DNA from: JADLFV01 sp964471555
GTDB taxonomy: Bacteria > Planctomycetota > Phycisphaerae > Phycisphaerales > Phycisphaeraceae
Length of the DNA stretch: 7,681 nucleotides
Direction: 5' to 3'
Assembly: GCA_964471555.1 (NCBI GenBank)
Contig: CAYYGM010000176.1
Coordinates: 1 to 7,681, forward strand
Shown here: positions 1-5,829 of the stretch, piece by piece
How positions within the stretch are numbered: the first letter of the stretch is position 1
How the letters are laid out: every line of letters starts with the position of its first letter
Notes under the pieces: model-generated
Seen by the model: only the letters and a program-made list of their open reading frames with translations
The model's database searches: none
What the model was told of the DNA's origin: nothing
Position numbers and translations under genes: made by a program

Positions 1-1011
1 TCTGTTGGCGGTCGCCAATACCAGCCCCACGATCGCGCGCTTGGGCGGCGGGCCTTCGATGCCCATCAGCCACCAGTTGTCGCCGATCGCTTCGATCAGG
101 TCGTAATCCGCAGCGTATTGTGAAGGTTCGCAATCGGCAAACTGTTTGACGCCCATCACCTGCAAGGCGGCCCGGCCGCTCTCGCTTTCGTGCATGTGCA
201 TCAGGGTGTCGTGCAGTTTCTCCATCAGTTGCGGATCAAGGCCGGGGCGGACGAAGACGGCGTTGGTGGGCACCGGCTCGCTCTGGGACAGGATGCGCAC
301 CTTGGCCTTGCCGTGCTCCTGTTCGTAGGCGGTCAGACGCAGGTTCTTCATGGCGGCGGCTTCCACCTGGCCGTTGAGCAACATCTGCAGCGAATCATCG
401 TGCGTGCCGGCCCAGACGACGGACACCGCGTTGGGGCCTTCCAGCAGATGATGGGCCAGCAGTTGCTGCACGGGGAACAGGTGAGCCGCGGTGGTCAGGC
501 GCACCATGGCAAAGCGTCGGCCGGCCAGTTGATCGAACGAGGTGATGTCGCTGTCAGCCCGCACCAGGATCAGCCCGCGATAGGTATCGACGCCGTCAGG
601 CTGCACGGGTTTAGCCAGCACATGCACCCCGATGCGATCGAACGCCACCACGGCCGCCATCGAACCGAGGCAGGCCGCATCGGCGCTGCCGTCAGCCAGG
701 GCGTCGATCACCGACTGATAGCTGTTGAGGGTCTGCAGTTCGATGGGCCGGCCGATCTGTGGGCCGAGGTATTCGGTGAAGGCCACGAAGCGGTTGCGCT
801 GCTCGAAGATGTCGCGCTCGGGCACCACGGCAAAACGGAAGGCATTGTCATTCGCCGGCTGCGACGCTCCCATGGCTGGTTGCGAGGAGGCCCCGCCCCG
901 GTTGCTCATGGTCAGCAGCAGGATAACCAGTCCGCCCACCAGCAGCGTCGAGGCGACGATGGCCACGGCCGGGACGGTCAACCTGGAGAAATCGGATTCG
1001 GTCGCACTCAT
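1..1011 (-). CDS. PhnD-like periplasmic substrate-binding protein, membrane-anchored (partial, C-terminus off window)
   Basis: Reading the minus strand from ATG at 1011 gives 337 codons with no stop before the window edge. Residues 11-33 form one hydrophobic segment, then a short Gly/Ser/Ala linker, then a domain starting near residue 58 (FRFAVVPERD). The domain follows the phosphate/phosphonate-binding (PhnD, type 2 periplasmic binding) pattern: NSYQSVIDALADGSADAACLG at 96-116 (broken by no gap), TYRGLILVRADSDI near 143-156, a DQLAGRRFAMV block at 160-170, and AGTHDDSL at 201-208. The usual Ser-Thr-Ser-Gly ligand loop reads TTAAHLFP here (173-180), so the ligand may not be phosphonate. A single N-terminal anchor instead of a cleaved signal suggests a tethered binding protein or the input domain of a membrane sensor. 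No transporter permease or ATPase is visible. The start has only a weak ribosome site. An in-frame ATG at 1086 is possible but would translate AT-richer, non-coding-looking DNA. Family call is firm; ligand and role are unknown. Confidence 0.82.
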   Translation of the reverse strand, partial: MSATESDFSRLTVPAVAIVASTLLVGGLVILLLTMSNRGGASSQPAMGASQPANDNAFRFAVVPERDIFEQRNRFVAFTEYLGPQIGRPIELQTLNSYQSVIDALADGSADAACLGSMAAVVAFDRIGVHVLAKPVQPDGVDTYRGLILVRADSDITSFDQLAGRRFAMVRLTTAAHLFPVQQLLAHHLLEGPNAVSVVWAGTHDDSLQMLLNGQVEAAAMKNLRLTAYEQEHGKAKVRILSQSEPVPTNAVFVRPGLDPQLMEKLHDTLMHMHESESGRAALQVMGVKQFADCEPSQYAADYDLIEAIGDNWWLMGIEGPPPKRAIVGLVLATANR

Positions 1012-1138
1012 TACCAGAATAATCGGCAAACTCTGGGCCAATGCAAACCGCGTCCCGGCAGTTTCGGCATCGGTTTTGCTAATCATTCCAAAAGAGTTGC
1101 TAAGCCCTATTGGGCCCGGCCTTTGCGAGGAGCCCACT
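1012..1138. promoter_or_regulatory. Divergent intergenic region with a TTGCTAA direct repeat
   Basis: This gap separates the minus-strand PhnD-like gene from the plus-strand ygbA, so it should hold both promoters. It is more AT-rich than the flanking genes around 1074-1110. The heptamer TTGCTAA occurs at 1076-1082 and again at 1097-1103, exactly 21 bp apart, about two helical turns, which is compatible with a regulator binding one DNA face. I see no convincing -35/-10 pair and no clean FNR or NsrR palindrome. Confidence 0.3.
1127..1132 (+). promoter_or_regulatory. Ribosome binding site for ygbA
   Basis: GAGGAG lies 6 nt before a TTG codon at 1139. The first in-frame ATG (1157) has no purine-rich sequence at the right distance and sits 24 nt from this site. 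The site therefore favours the TTG start. Confidence 0.5.
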
Positions 1139-1543
1139 TTGACCGCCCTGACCGTGATGAATCAACGAACCATCGATGATCGGCGACGCAAGGACTTACG
1201 CACGCTGGCCCGGTTTATCGAAATCTACTGCCACGGCCGGCACGGCGATGAGCAGAAGGAACGGGTGCAAATCCAGCACCTGCCGGGGTTTGCGGACATT
1301 GCCGGGGTTGAGCAGATCGTGGGTAAAGACCTGCATTTGTGCCCCCATTGCCGAAAATTGCTGCTGCATGCCTTTGTCAAGCGGCTAGCATGTTCCATGG
1401 TGCCTAAACCCATGTGCAAGCACTGCCCCAATCATTGTTATGCCCCCGCCTATCGCCAGCAGATCCGCGAAGTGATGAAATATGCCGGCCGCAAGCTGGT
1501 GCTGGGGGGGCGTGTGGACTATTTATTCCACCTGCTTTTCTGA
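1139..1543 (+). CDS. ygbA: YgbA-family protein (nitrous oxide-stimulated promoter family)
   Basis: A small Cys-rich protein of 134 residues from TTG 1139, or 128 from ATG 1157. TTG is preferred because GAGGAG sits 6 nt upstream. Numbered from the ATG, the family signature is clear: IEIYCHGRHG (21-30), LCPHC (61-65), a Cys at 79, then PMCKHCPNHCY (85-95) and a tail containing REVMKYAGRK. This matches E. coli YgbA in order and spacing, except for about 27 extra residues between the HG and CPxC motifs. The conserved cysteines suggest metal or Fe-S binding (inference). In E. coli, ygbA is repressed by the NO sensor NsrR and helps growth recovery after nitric oxide. The exact biochemical role is not settled. 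The gene ends 73 nt before ahbD on the same strand, and the two probably form one transcript. Confidence 0.85.
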   Translation: MTALTVMNQRTIDDRRRKDLRTLARFIEIYCHGRHGDEQKERVQIQHLPGFADIAGVEQIVGKDLHLCPHCRKLLLHAFVKRLACSMVPKPMCKHCPNHCYAPAYRQQIREVMKYAGRKLVLGGRVDYLFHLLF

Positions 1544-1616
1544 GGGTGGGTTGACCGGGGCTGATTTGTTCCCAAGCATGAGAAACCCCCGCAAACCCCG
1601 CCAGCCTGAGATAGCC

Positions 1617-2822
1617 ATGATTCAACCCAACCCGCACCCCCGGAATGCCGCAGCACCGCATGCGAATGCGGCCCCCTCATCCCCCAACGCGATGCCGCCC
1701 CTGCGTCTGCTGTTCTGGGAGACGACCGCTGCCTGCAACCTTCAATGCGTGCACTGCCGCCGGCTGGATGTTTCGGTGCAACTGAGCAAGGACGATTTGA
1801 CCAGCGAGCAGGCGATGTCCATGGTGCGCTCGCTGCCCAAGACCGGCAAACCCATCGTGGTGTTCTCCGGCGGCGAACCGCTGATGAGGGCGGACCTGTT
1901 CGATCTCGCTGCCGAAGCCAACGGCCTGGGACTGCCCATCGCCCTGGCGACCAACGGCACCATCATGAACGAAGACGTCGCCCGCCGCGTGGTGGACACC
2001 GGCTTCCGTCGCGTGTCCATGAGCTTCGACGGCCCCGACCCCGCCACCCACGACAACTTCCGCGGCATCGACGGCGCTTTCGAGTCCTCCGTGCGCGGCT
2101 TCAAGATGCTCCGCCAAGTCGGCATGTCCATGCAGATCAACACCACCGTCAGCCGCCACAATTACGCCAAGCTCGACGACATGTACAAGCTGGCGTTGGA
2201 CCTCGGCGCTGATGCGTTGCACATCTTCATGCTGGTGCCCGTTGGCTGCGGCATGGAGTTGAGCGAAGCGATCATGCTCGACGATCAGGAATATGAAAAA
2301 GCGCTCAACTGGATATACGATCGCAGCCAGGAAGGCCGCCTGCACATGAAAGCGACCTGCGCCCCGCACTACTTCCGGGTGGCGCGTGAACGTGCCAAGG
2401 CTGAAGGCAAAGCGATGCCCCAGCGCGGCGGCGGTCACCCAGGCGGTCATCCCGGCGGACACCCGGTCGGTCATCCCACTTCCGGGGGTGATGGTAACGG
2501 CGACATGAGCGCCATGACCAAGGGTTGTCTGGCCGGTCAGGCGATCTGTTTCGTCTCGCACACCGGCGAAGTGTTCCCCTGCGGTTACCTGCCGGTCAGC
2601 AGCGGCAACGTCAAGGAGATTCCACTGCCCGACATCTGGCGCGGCAGCCCGATCTTCGCTGACCTGCGTGACGACAACAATCTCGACGGCAAGTGCGGCG
2701 TATGCGAATACAAGAAAGTCTGCATGGGCTGCCGCGCCCGCGCTTACGCTGAAACGCACGATTATCTGGCGGAAGAGCCCAACTGCACCTACGTCCCCGT
2801 CCGCATCCGCGGGCAGATGTAA
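1617..2822 (+). CDS. ahbD: Radical SAM Fe-coproporphyrin III decarboxylase (heme b synthase, AhbD)
   Basis: A 401-residue radical SAM enzyme that would remove two propionate carboxyls from Fe-coproporphyrin III to give heme b, the last step of the siroheme-dependent alternative heme pathway. C40, C44 and C47 (CNLQCVHC) bind the SAM [4Fe-4S] cluster, and SGGEP is at 84-88. AhbD-specific blocks are visible: ATCAPHYFR around C248, SHTGEVFPCGYLP around C322, and a C-terminal set C360, C363, C369, C372 and C390 (GKCGVCEYKKVC, GCRARAY, AEEPNC) for an auxiliary cluster. C304 and C311 also fall near this set. NirJ, the heme d1 relative, lacks these C-terminal blocks, so AhbD is the better call. Two oddities are a 28-residue Pro/Ala/Asn-rich leader and a Gly-His-Pro repeat loop at 273-287. 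ATG 1617 has only a weak ribosome site (TGAGAT). In-frame ATG 1578 is a less likely start. It lies downstream of ygbA. Confidence 0.9.
   Translation: MIQPNPHPRNAAAPHANAAPSSPNAMPPLRLLFWETTAACNLQCVHCRRLDVSVQLSKDDLTSEQAMSMVRSLPKTGKPIVVFSGGEPLMRADLFDLAAEANGLGLPIALATNGTIMNEDVARRVVDTGFRRVSMSFDGPDPATHDNFRGIDGAFESSVRGFKMLRQVGMSMQINTTVSRHNYAKLDDMYKLALDLGADALHIFMLVPVGCGMELSEAIMLDDQEYEKALNWIYDRSQEGRLHMKATCAPHYFRVARERAKAEGKAMPQRGGGHPGGHPGGHPVGHPTSGGDGNGDMSAMTKGCLAGQAICFVSHTGEVFPCGYLPVSSGNVKEIPLPDIWRGSPIFADLRDDNNLDGKCGVCEYKKVCMGCRARAYAETHDYLAEEPNCTYVPVRIRGQM
2433..2477 (+). repeat. 12-bp tandem repeat encoding a Gly-His-Pro loop in AhbD
   Basis: Nearly four copies of a 12-bp unit, GGTCAYCCNGGC with small changes, start at 2433, 2445, 2457 and 2469. 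They encode GHPG-GHPG-GHPV-GHP (AhbD residues 273-287), flanked by Gly-rich sequence. The repeat sits between the CAPHY block and the C-terminal cysteines, where AhbD proteins I can recall have a short loop. Synonymous changes between copies (CAC/CAT, CCA/CCC/CCG) suggest the array is kept as protein and is not freshly expanded. Confidence 0.8.
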
Positions 2823-2841
2823 TCACTCACTGTGACTTGAT

Positions 2842-2890
2842 GGCGTGCCGATTTCAGTCGGCATGCATGCCGGTTTAAGCCGGCACGCCG
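2842..2890. terminator. Tandem double hairpin between convergent genes, likely bidirectional terminator
   Basis: Hairpin 1 pairs 2843-2851 with 2858-2866 around a TTTCAG loop, 9 pairs with one G-U when read as plus-strand RNA. Hairpin 2 pairs 2865-2873 with 2880-2888 around a TTTAAG loop. Its one A-C mismatch becomes a G-U pair in minus-strand RNA. The outer ends (2842-2850 with 2881-2889) are also perfectly complementary, and the centre 2859-2872 is a perfect 14-bp palindrome. It lies 19 nt after ahbD's stop and about 30 nt after the cytochrome's stop. No long U-tract follows on either side, so termination is inferred from structure and position. Confidence 0.6.
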
Positions 2891-2920
2891 CACGCTGTTC
2901 ACGGGCTCACATCCATCGCG

Positions 2921-4705
2921 CTAAAAACCGTAGGTGGCGTCCTGGTGGTCTTTGCCGTGGCAACTGAGGGTGCAGGAGCCGCGGAAGGTGCCCTGGTCGG
3001 TGAAGCTGGGGCCCTGGCCGCTGTTGGCGGGGAGCACGATGTCGGTGTCGAAGTTGATGAGGTTTGTATTGCGCTCGACGCCGTGCGGGTCGTGGCAGAC
3101 GGAGCAGGGGGTGCGCTTGTCCACGATGTGCTTGGCGTGCATCGGGAAGCTGCGATCGCTGATGATCGATGAACGGTTGTGGCATTTGTAGCAGAGGGCG
3201 TAGGCCTGGCTGCTTTCGGTGGTGTTGTCCAGCGTGGTGTAGTTTGCGACCAGCAGCGGGGCGTAGCGTGAGCCGTGCGGGCCCTGGGCGGCGTTGGGAT
3301 CGTCCGAGCCGTGGCAGTCGCTGCAATAGATGTAGGTGGCGGACTGATACTCGGGCAGCAGGCTGGGCACGTTGCTGTTGAGGCCGGGGCTTTCCACGGG
3401 GTGATAGCTGGCGTTGGTGGGGCTGAACTCCTGGGCGATGTTGTTGGCGCCTTCGTAGCGATCGACCACGGGCCGGGCGAAGTTGCGGGTGGAGTGGCAC
3501 TTGAAGCAGACTTCATATTCAAAGCGGGCTTCGGCGACCACCGCGCCGCTGGCGTCGAGGCCGGAGGCGCCGGCCATGGCGGGCTGAATGAAGGGCGCCT
3601 GGTTCACGCCGGCGGCGGTGGCGCGGTGCGGGTTGTGGCAATCGGCGCACTCGACGTGCTCGGTCATGGTGGTGGGATTTTCGGTCGGGTCGTGCACGCC
3701 GGTAGTCATGGCGATCGGGTGCGTGGAGAGCTGGTTCATGGCGTTGACGAGATTGGTCTGCGCCACGGAGCCGTCGTGGCAGTTGAAGCAGTTGGCTTCT
3801 TCCGCTTCATAGCGCAGCAGGCGCTGCCGTCCGCCGGCTGAGTGCGGGCGATGGCAGCTTTCGCAGCCGGCTTCAGCGACGGTGGTGGCGCTGAGGTTGT
3901 CCCAACTGTCCACCACCGAGGCGCTGAGGCCCGCCCCGGAGGTTGCATGCGCCGACTGCGACCAGCCGTCGTACTGGTGGCAACTGATGCACAGGGCTGA
4001 ATCGCGATTGTCCATGCGCAAAAACCGGCCGAAGCTGTCGTCGTGCGGATCGTGACAGGTGGTGCACTGCAGGCGGCCTTCGTGATCCAGCGGCAACTGC
4101 GGCGGAATCGCGGCCGGCTGCGCCAGCGAGCCCTTGGTGGTGGCCAGGCCCGAGTCGTAGGTGAAGGAGATGGGGTGATCGTCGGAAAGATCGGTGCCCA
4201 GGTACCCGCGATCCTGCGGGGAAAGATAGACGGTGTAACCGCCGGGCGCGTTGCGGCTGTTGTAGGTCTGGGCCAGGGCGATGGTGCCGTCGTGGCAGGA
4301 GAGGCACAGGCGTGATGAGCCGGAGGGCTGGGGCACGTGGGCGACGAGGGTGGAGGATTCGTAAGTCTGGTAGTAGGTGCCGGGATCTTCGCGATTCCAC
4401 AGCGGCGCGATGGGATTGGCTGCGTGCGGCGTGTGGCAGAACCGGCAGGACTCACCGCCGCCGCCGACCTTGACGGTGCCGGGGCCGGAGGCGGTGAGGT
4501 TGTGCTTGGTGTTTTCGACGCTGGAGGACTGTGCCAGGGTGATGGCGGTGAAGCAGGCGAGGATGAGCGCCGTGAAAAGCCAGCGCCATGTTTTGTTTAG
4601 CGGGCGAGCTTTGCTCGACCATGGCGGAGCAAGCTCCGCCGCTAAACGGGGAAATGCCGCTAAACGTAAGGTATTGAAACGCAGGTTTGTTCTATTGAGG
4701 TTCAT
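2921..4705 (-). CDS. Secreted multiheme c-type cytochrome, 12 candidate heme sites (doubled CXXCH family)
   Basis: A 594-residue electron carrier. CxxCH motifs start at residues 87, 134, 214, 239, 281, 306, 353, 400, 461, 505 and 534. A CxxxCH motif (CTLSCH) is at 578-583, 11 residues from the end. Most fall in pairs of the doubled-CXXCH type, in which a CxxCH-DG-like site is followed by CxxCH-xPH. The result is five pairs flanked by one N-terminal and one C-terminal site. The signal peptide core is RWLFTALILACFTAITLA (41-58), with likely cleavage before Q59, placing the protein in the periplasm or beyond. The n-region is about 40 residues and contains a palindromic DNA element read in frame. 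ATG 4705 is the only ATG/GTG/TTG before the signal core and has AAGGGG 8 nt upstream, so the start is well supported. It overlaps the 3' end of the propeller lipoprotein gene by 14 nt. It probably moves electrons with that protein and the barrel (inference). Confidence 0.9.
   Translation of the reverse strand: MNLNRTNLRFNTLRLAAFPRLAAELAPPWSSKARPLNKTWRWLFTALILACFTAITLAQSSSVENTKHNLTASGPGTVKVGGGGESCRFCHTPHAANPIAPLWNREDPGTYYQTYESSTLVAHVPQPSGSSRLCLSCHDGTIALAQTYNSRNAPGGYTVYLSPQDRGYLGTDLSDDHPISFTYDSGLATTKGSLAQPAAIPPQLPLDHEGRLQCTTCHDPHDDSFGRFLRMDNRDSALCISCHQYDGWSQSAHATSGAGLSASVVDSWDNLSATTVAEAGCESCHRPHSAGGRQRLLRYEAEEANCFNCHDGSVAQTNLVNAMNQLSTHPIAMTTGVHDPTENPTTMTEHVECADCHNPHRATAAGVNQAPFIQPAMAGASGLDASGAVVAEARFEYEVCFKCHSTRNFARPVVDRYEGANNIAQEFSPTNASYHPVESPGLNSNVPSLLPEYQSATYIYCSDCHGSDDPNAAQGPHGSRYAPLLVANYTTLDNTTESSQAYALCYKCHNRSSIISDRSFPMHAKHIVDKRTPCSVCHDPHGVERNTNLINFDTDIVLPANSGQGPSFTDQGTFRGSCTLSCHGKDHQDATYGF
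4595..4666. repeat. Nested palindromic element inside the cytochrome signal-peptide region
   Basis: The outer arms GTTTAGCGG (4595-4603) and CCGCTAAAC (4639-4647) are perfect inverted repeats. Inside are two smaller hairpins: CGAGC-TTT-GCTCG (4605-4617) and GGCGGAGC-AA-GCTCCGCC (4623-4640). A second copy of the right arm, CCGCTAAACG, lies at 4657-4666, exactly 18 bp from the first (4639-4648). On the minus strand this gives the peptide repeat RLAAFP-RLAAE at residues 14-24. The shape is that of a dispersed palindromic repeat (REP- or Rickettsia palindromic element-like), but only one locus is visible here, so dispersal is not shown. Confidence 0.7.
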
Positions 4706-5828
4706 GTTCGGAACCCCTTATGTATTGGAAAATCTGGATGCGATGATTCTGACTGTCGCAGACGTAGAGGCGGTCCTGGTCATCGACCGCCAGGCCGGTG
4801 GGTGTGCGGAACTGGCCGCGTTCGGTGCCGGGTTGGCCGAAGTAGAGCAGCAGGCGGGCGTCGTGGTCGAACACCTGCACGTTGGTCAGATAGGAATCGA
4901 CGACATACACGTGTCCTTCGGGATCGACGGCCACGCCCTTGGGGATGGCCATGTAGCCGGAGGCATCGCCGAGTTGGCCGATGGAGCCGCGGTATTGCCC
5001 GTTGCGATCGAGCACCTGCACGCGGAAGTTCATGGAGTCGCTGACATAGACGTGGCCGTCGCTTTCCACGCAGATGTGCGTGGGGAAGTGGAACTGGCCG
5101 GCTTCGATGCCGGGTGAACCGAAGCGGCGGATCAGTCGGCCGTCGAGGCCGAACACGCACACTTCATTGGCGAGGGTGTCCACGACGTAGAGTTCATGGT
5201 TGGCGGCATCCCACGCCAGGCCGGTGGGGCGCAGGAAGCCTTCGGGCTTGTTGATCGCACCCATCGGCTTGCCTTCGCGCGAGAGCAGATACACGCGCTT
5301 CAAGGCGCTGTCCGCCACGGCCAGCAGATCGCCGCAGATCGCCACGCCCACCGGTGAGACGAAGTGCACATCGGGCGTCGCCTTGTCGATGAAGCGTGAT
5401 TTACCCTTTTCCATGTCGAACAGGTGCACGCCCTGCAGATCCTGATCGCTGACGCACAACAGCGAACCATCGACGGCGCAACTGTTGGGCAGAGCCAGGT
5501 ACTGCTGGTGACCACCGAAGATGAGTCGGCCGAACCCGCTCAGGGCGTTGTCGCGGCGGATGTCGTCAGCCGAGGTGATGTCACGTACGTGCACGATGCG
5601 CGGCTGAGCCGGCGGCGGGGGCCAGGCGGGGTGCGGCCCGGTGTCACGCGGGGCGGCGGCGCAGCCGGTGAGCAGGAGGATCAGCAGAAAAGCGGCAGAA
5701 AGTCGGGTATCGGGTGTCAGGTATCGGGTATCGTAAGTCAGGCATCGGGTGTCGGGTTTGAGACGGGGACCGATAGCCGATACCCGAAACCCGAATCCCG
5801 AAACCCGATACCCGATCCTGCTATTCAT
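4692..5828 (-). CDS. Six-bladed NHL-type beta-propeller lipoprotein
   Basis: A 378-residue protein with hydrophobic core AAFLLILLLTGC and lipobox LTGC ending at C56. Residue +2 is Ala, so sorting to the outer membrane is possible. Six propeller repeats follow at about 111-142, 158-183, 199-230, 246-277, 293-323 and 340-368. Each has the NHL pattern of a P-x-G/H-hydrophobic stretch, a (L/V)YV-(S/C/V)D core and an xxVQVF-like end strand (for example HVYVSDSMNFRVQVLD). NHL propellers act as binding scaffolds, and no enzymatic motif is visible. Residues 5-43 come from a 7-bp repeat array and read as loose heptapeptide repeats (YRVSGFG, FRVSAIG, PDTRCLT, YDTRYLT). No other ATG/GTG/TTG exists before the lipobox, so the start is ATG 5828, with GAAGG upstream. 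The start is 1 nt after the barrel gene's stop, and the end overlaps the cytochrome start. The context suggests a surface or periplasmic partner of the electron-transfer proteins. Confidence 0.87.
   Translation of the reverse strand: MNSRIGYRVSGFGFRVSAIGPRLKPDTRCLTYDTRYLTPDTRLSAAFLLILLLTGCAAAPRDTGPHPAWPPPPAQPRIVHVRDITSADDIRRDNALSGFGRLIFGGHQQYLALPNSCAVDGSLLCVSDQDLQGVHLFDMEKGKSRFIDKATPDVHFVSPVGVAICGDLLAVADSALKRVYLLSREGKPMGAINKPEGFLRPTGLAWDAANHELYVVDTLANEVCVFGLDGRLIRRFGSPGIEAGQFHFPTHICVESDGHVYVSDSMNFRVQVLDRNGQYRGSIGQLGDASGYMAIPKGVAVDPEGHVYVVDSYLTNVQVFDHDARLLLYFGQPGTERGQFRTPTGLAVDDQDRLYVCDSQNHRIQIFQYIRGSEHEPQ
4714..4719 (-). promoter_or_regulatory. Ribosome binding site of the cytochrome gene
   Basis: AAGGGG on the minus strand lies 8 nt before ATG 4705, within the coding end of the propeller gene. 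It confirms that translation starts upstream of the palindromic element and suggests translational coupling between the two genes. Confidence 0.65.
5703..5820. repeat. Two-orientation array of 7-bp repeats inside the lipoprotein signal region
   Basis: Eight contiguous 7-mers of the type TCGGGTN run from 5703 to 5758, including TCGGGTA, TCGGGTG and TCAGGTA, with one diverged unit, TCGTAAG. After an irregular centre (5759-5771), about seven units of the opposite orientation (GATACCC, GAAACCC, GAATCCC) run from 5772 to 5820, the first and last diverged. The whole forms a long imperfect inverted repeat. Because 7 is not a multiple of 3, three units make a 21-nt period and therefore a 7-residue peptide period. 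The logic resembles the short tandemly repeated heptamers of cyanobacteria, though the unit sequence differs. Confidence 0.88.
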
Positions 5829-5829
5829 C

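Noticed and set aside
725..1138. Upstream extension of the ygbA frame
   Set aside because: It runs through the opposite-strand PhnD-like gene and the intergenic region. The YgbA family begins shortly before its first Cys motif, and GAGGAG marks a start at 1139.
1012..1138. FNR-type or NsrR-type palindrome
   Set aside because: No pair of half-sites with proper spacing was found by eye; only the TTGCTAA direct repeat stands out.
190..1179. Long plus-strand open frame of 329 codons
   Set aside because: It lies opposite the PhnD-like gene, is a His/Gly/Arg-rich mix with no recognisable domain, and the minus strand gives a clear family match.
1482..1616. Longer ahbD reading frame starting inside ygbA
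   Set aside because: The extra residues overlap ygbA's last codons and carry no AhbD similarity. ATG 1617 already gives an extended N-terminus.
1677..2759. Minus-strand open frame of 360 codons opposite ahbD
   Set aside because: A GC-bias shadow rich in Ala/Val/His/Gly, opposite a gene with clear catalytic motifs.
1617..2822. NirJ (heme d1 biosynthesis) as the identity of the radical SAM gene
   Set aside because: The ATCAPHY, SHTGEVFPCGY and C-terminal KCGVCEY/GCRARAY blocks match AhbD, and no other heme d1 gene is in view.
3275..3841. Plus-strand open frame of 188 codons opposite the cytochrome
   Set aside because: Gly/Ala/Val-rich shadow of the CxxCH-bearing minus-strand gene.
4552..4560. 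Lipobox (LILAC) in the cytochrome signal sequence
   Set aside because: The hydrophobic stretch continues past the Cys and position -2 is Leu, which is unusual. Cleavage before Gln59 fits better.
5703..5820. CRISPR array
   Set aside because: Units are 7 bp, contiguous and partly inverted, with no unique spacers.
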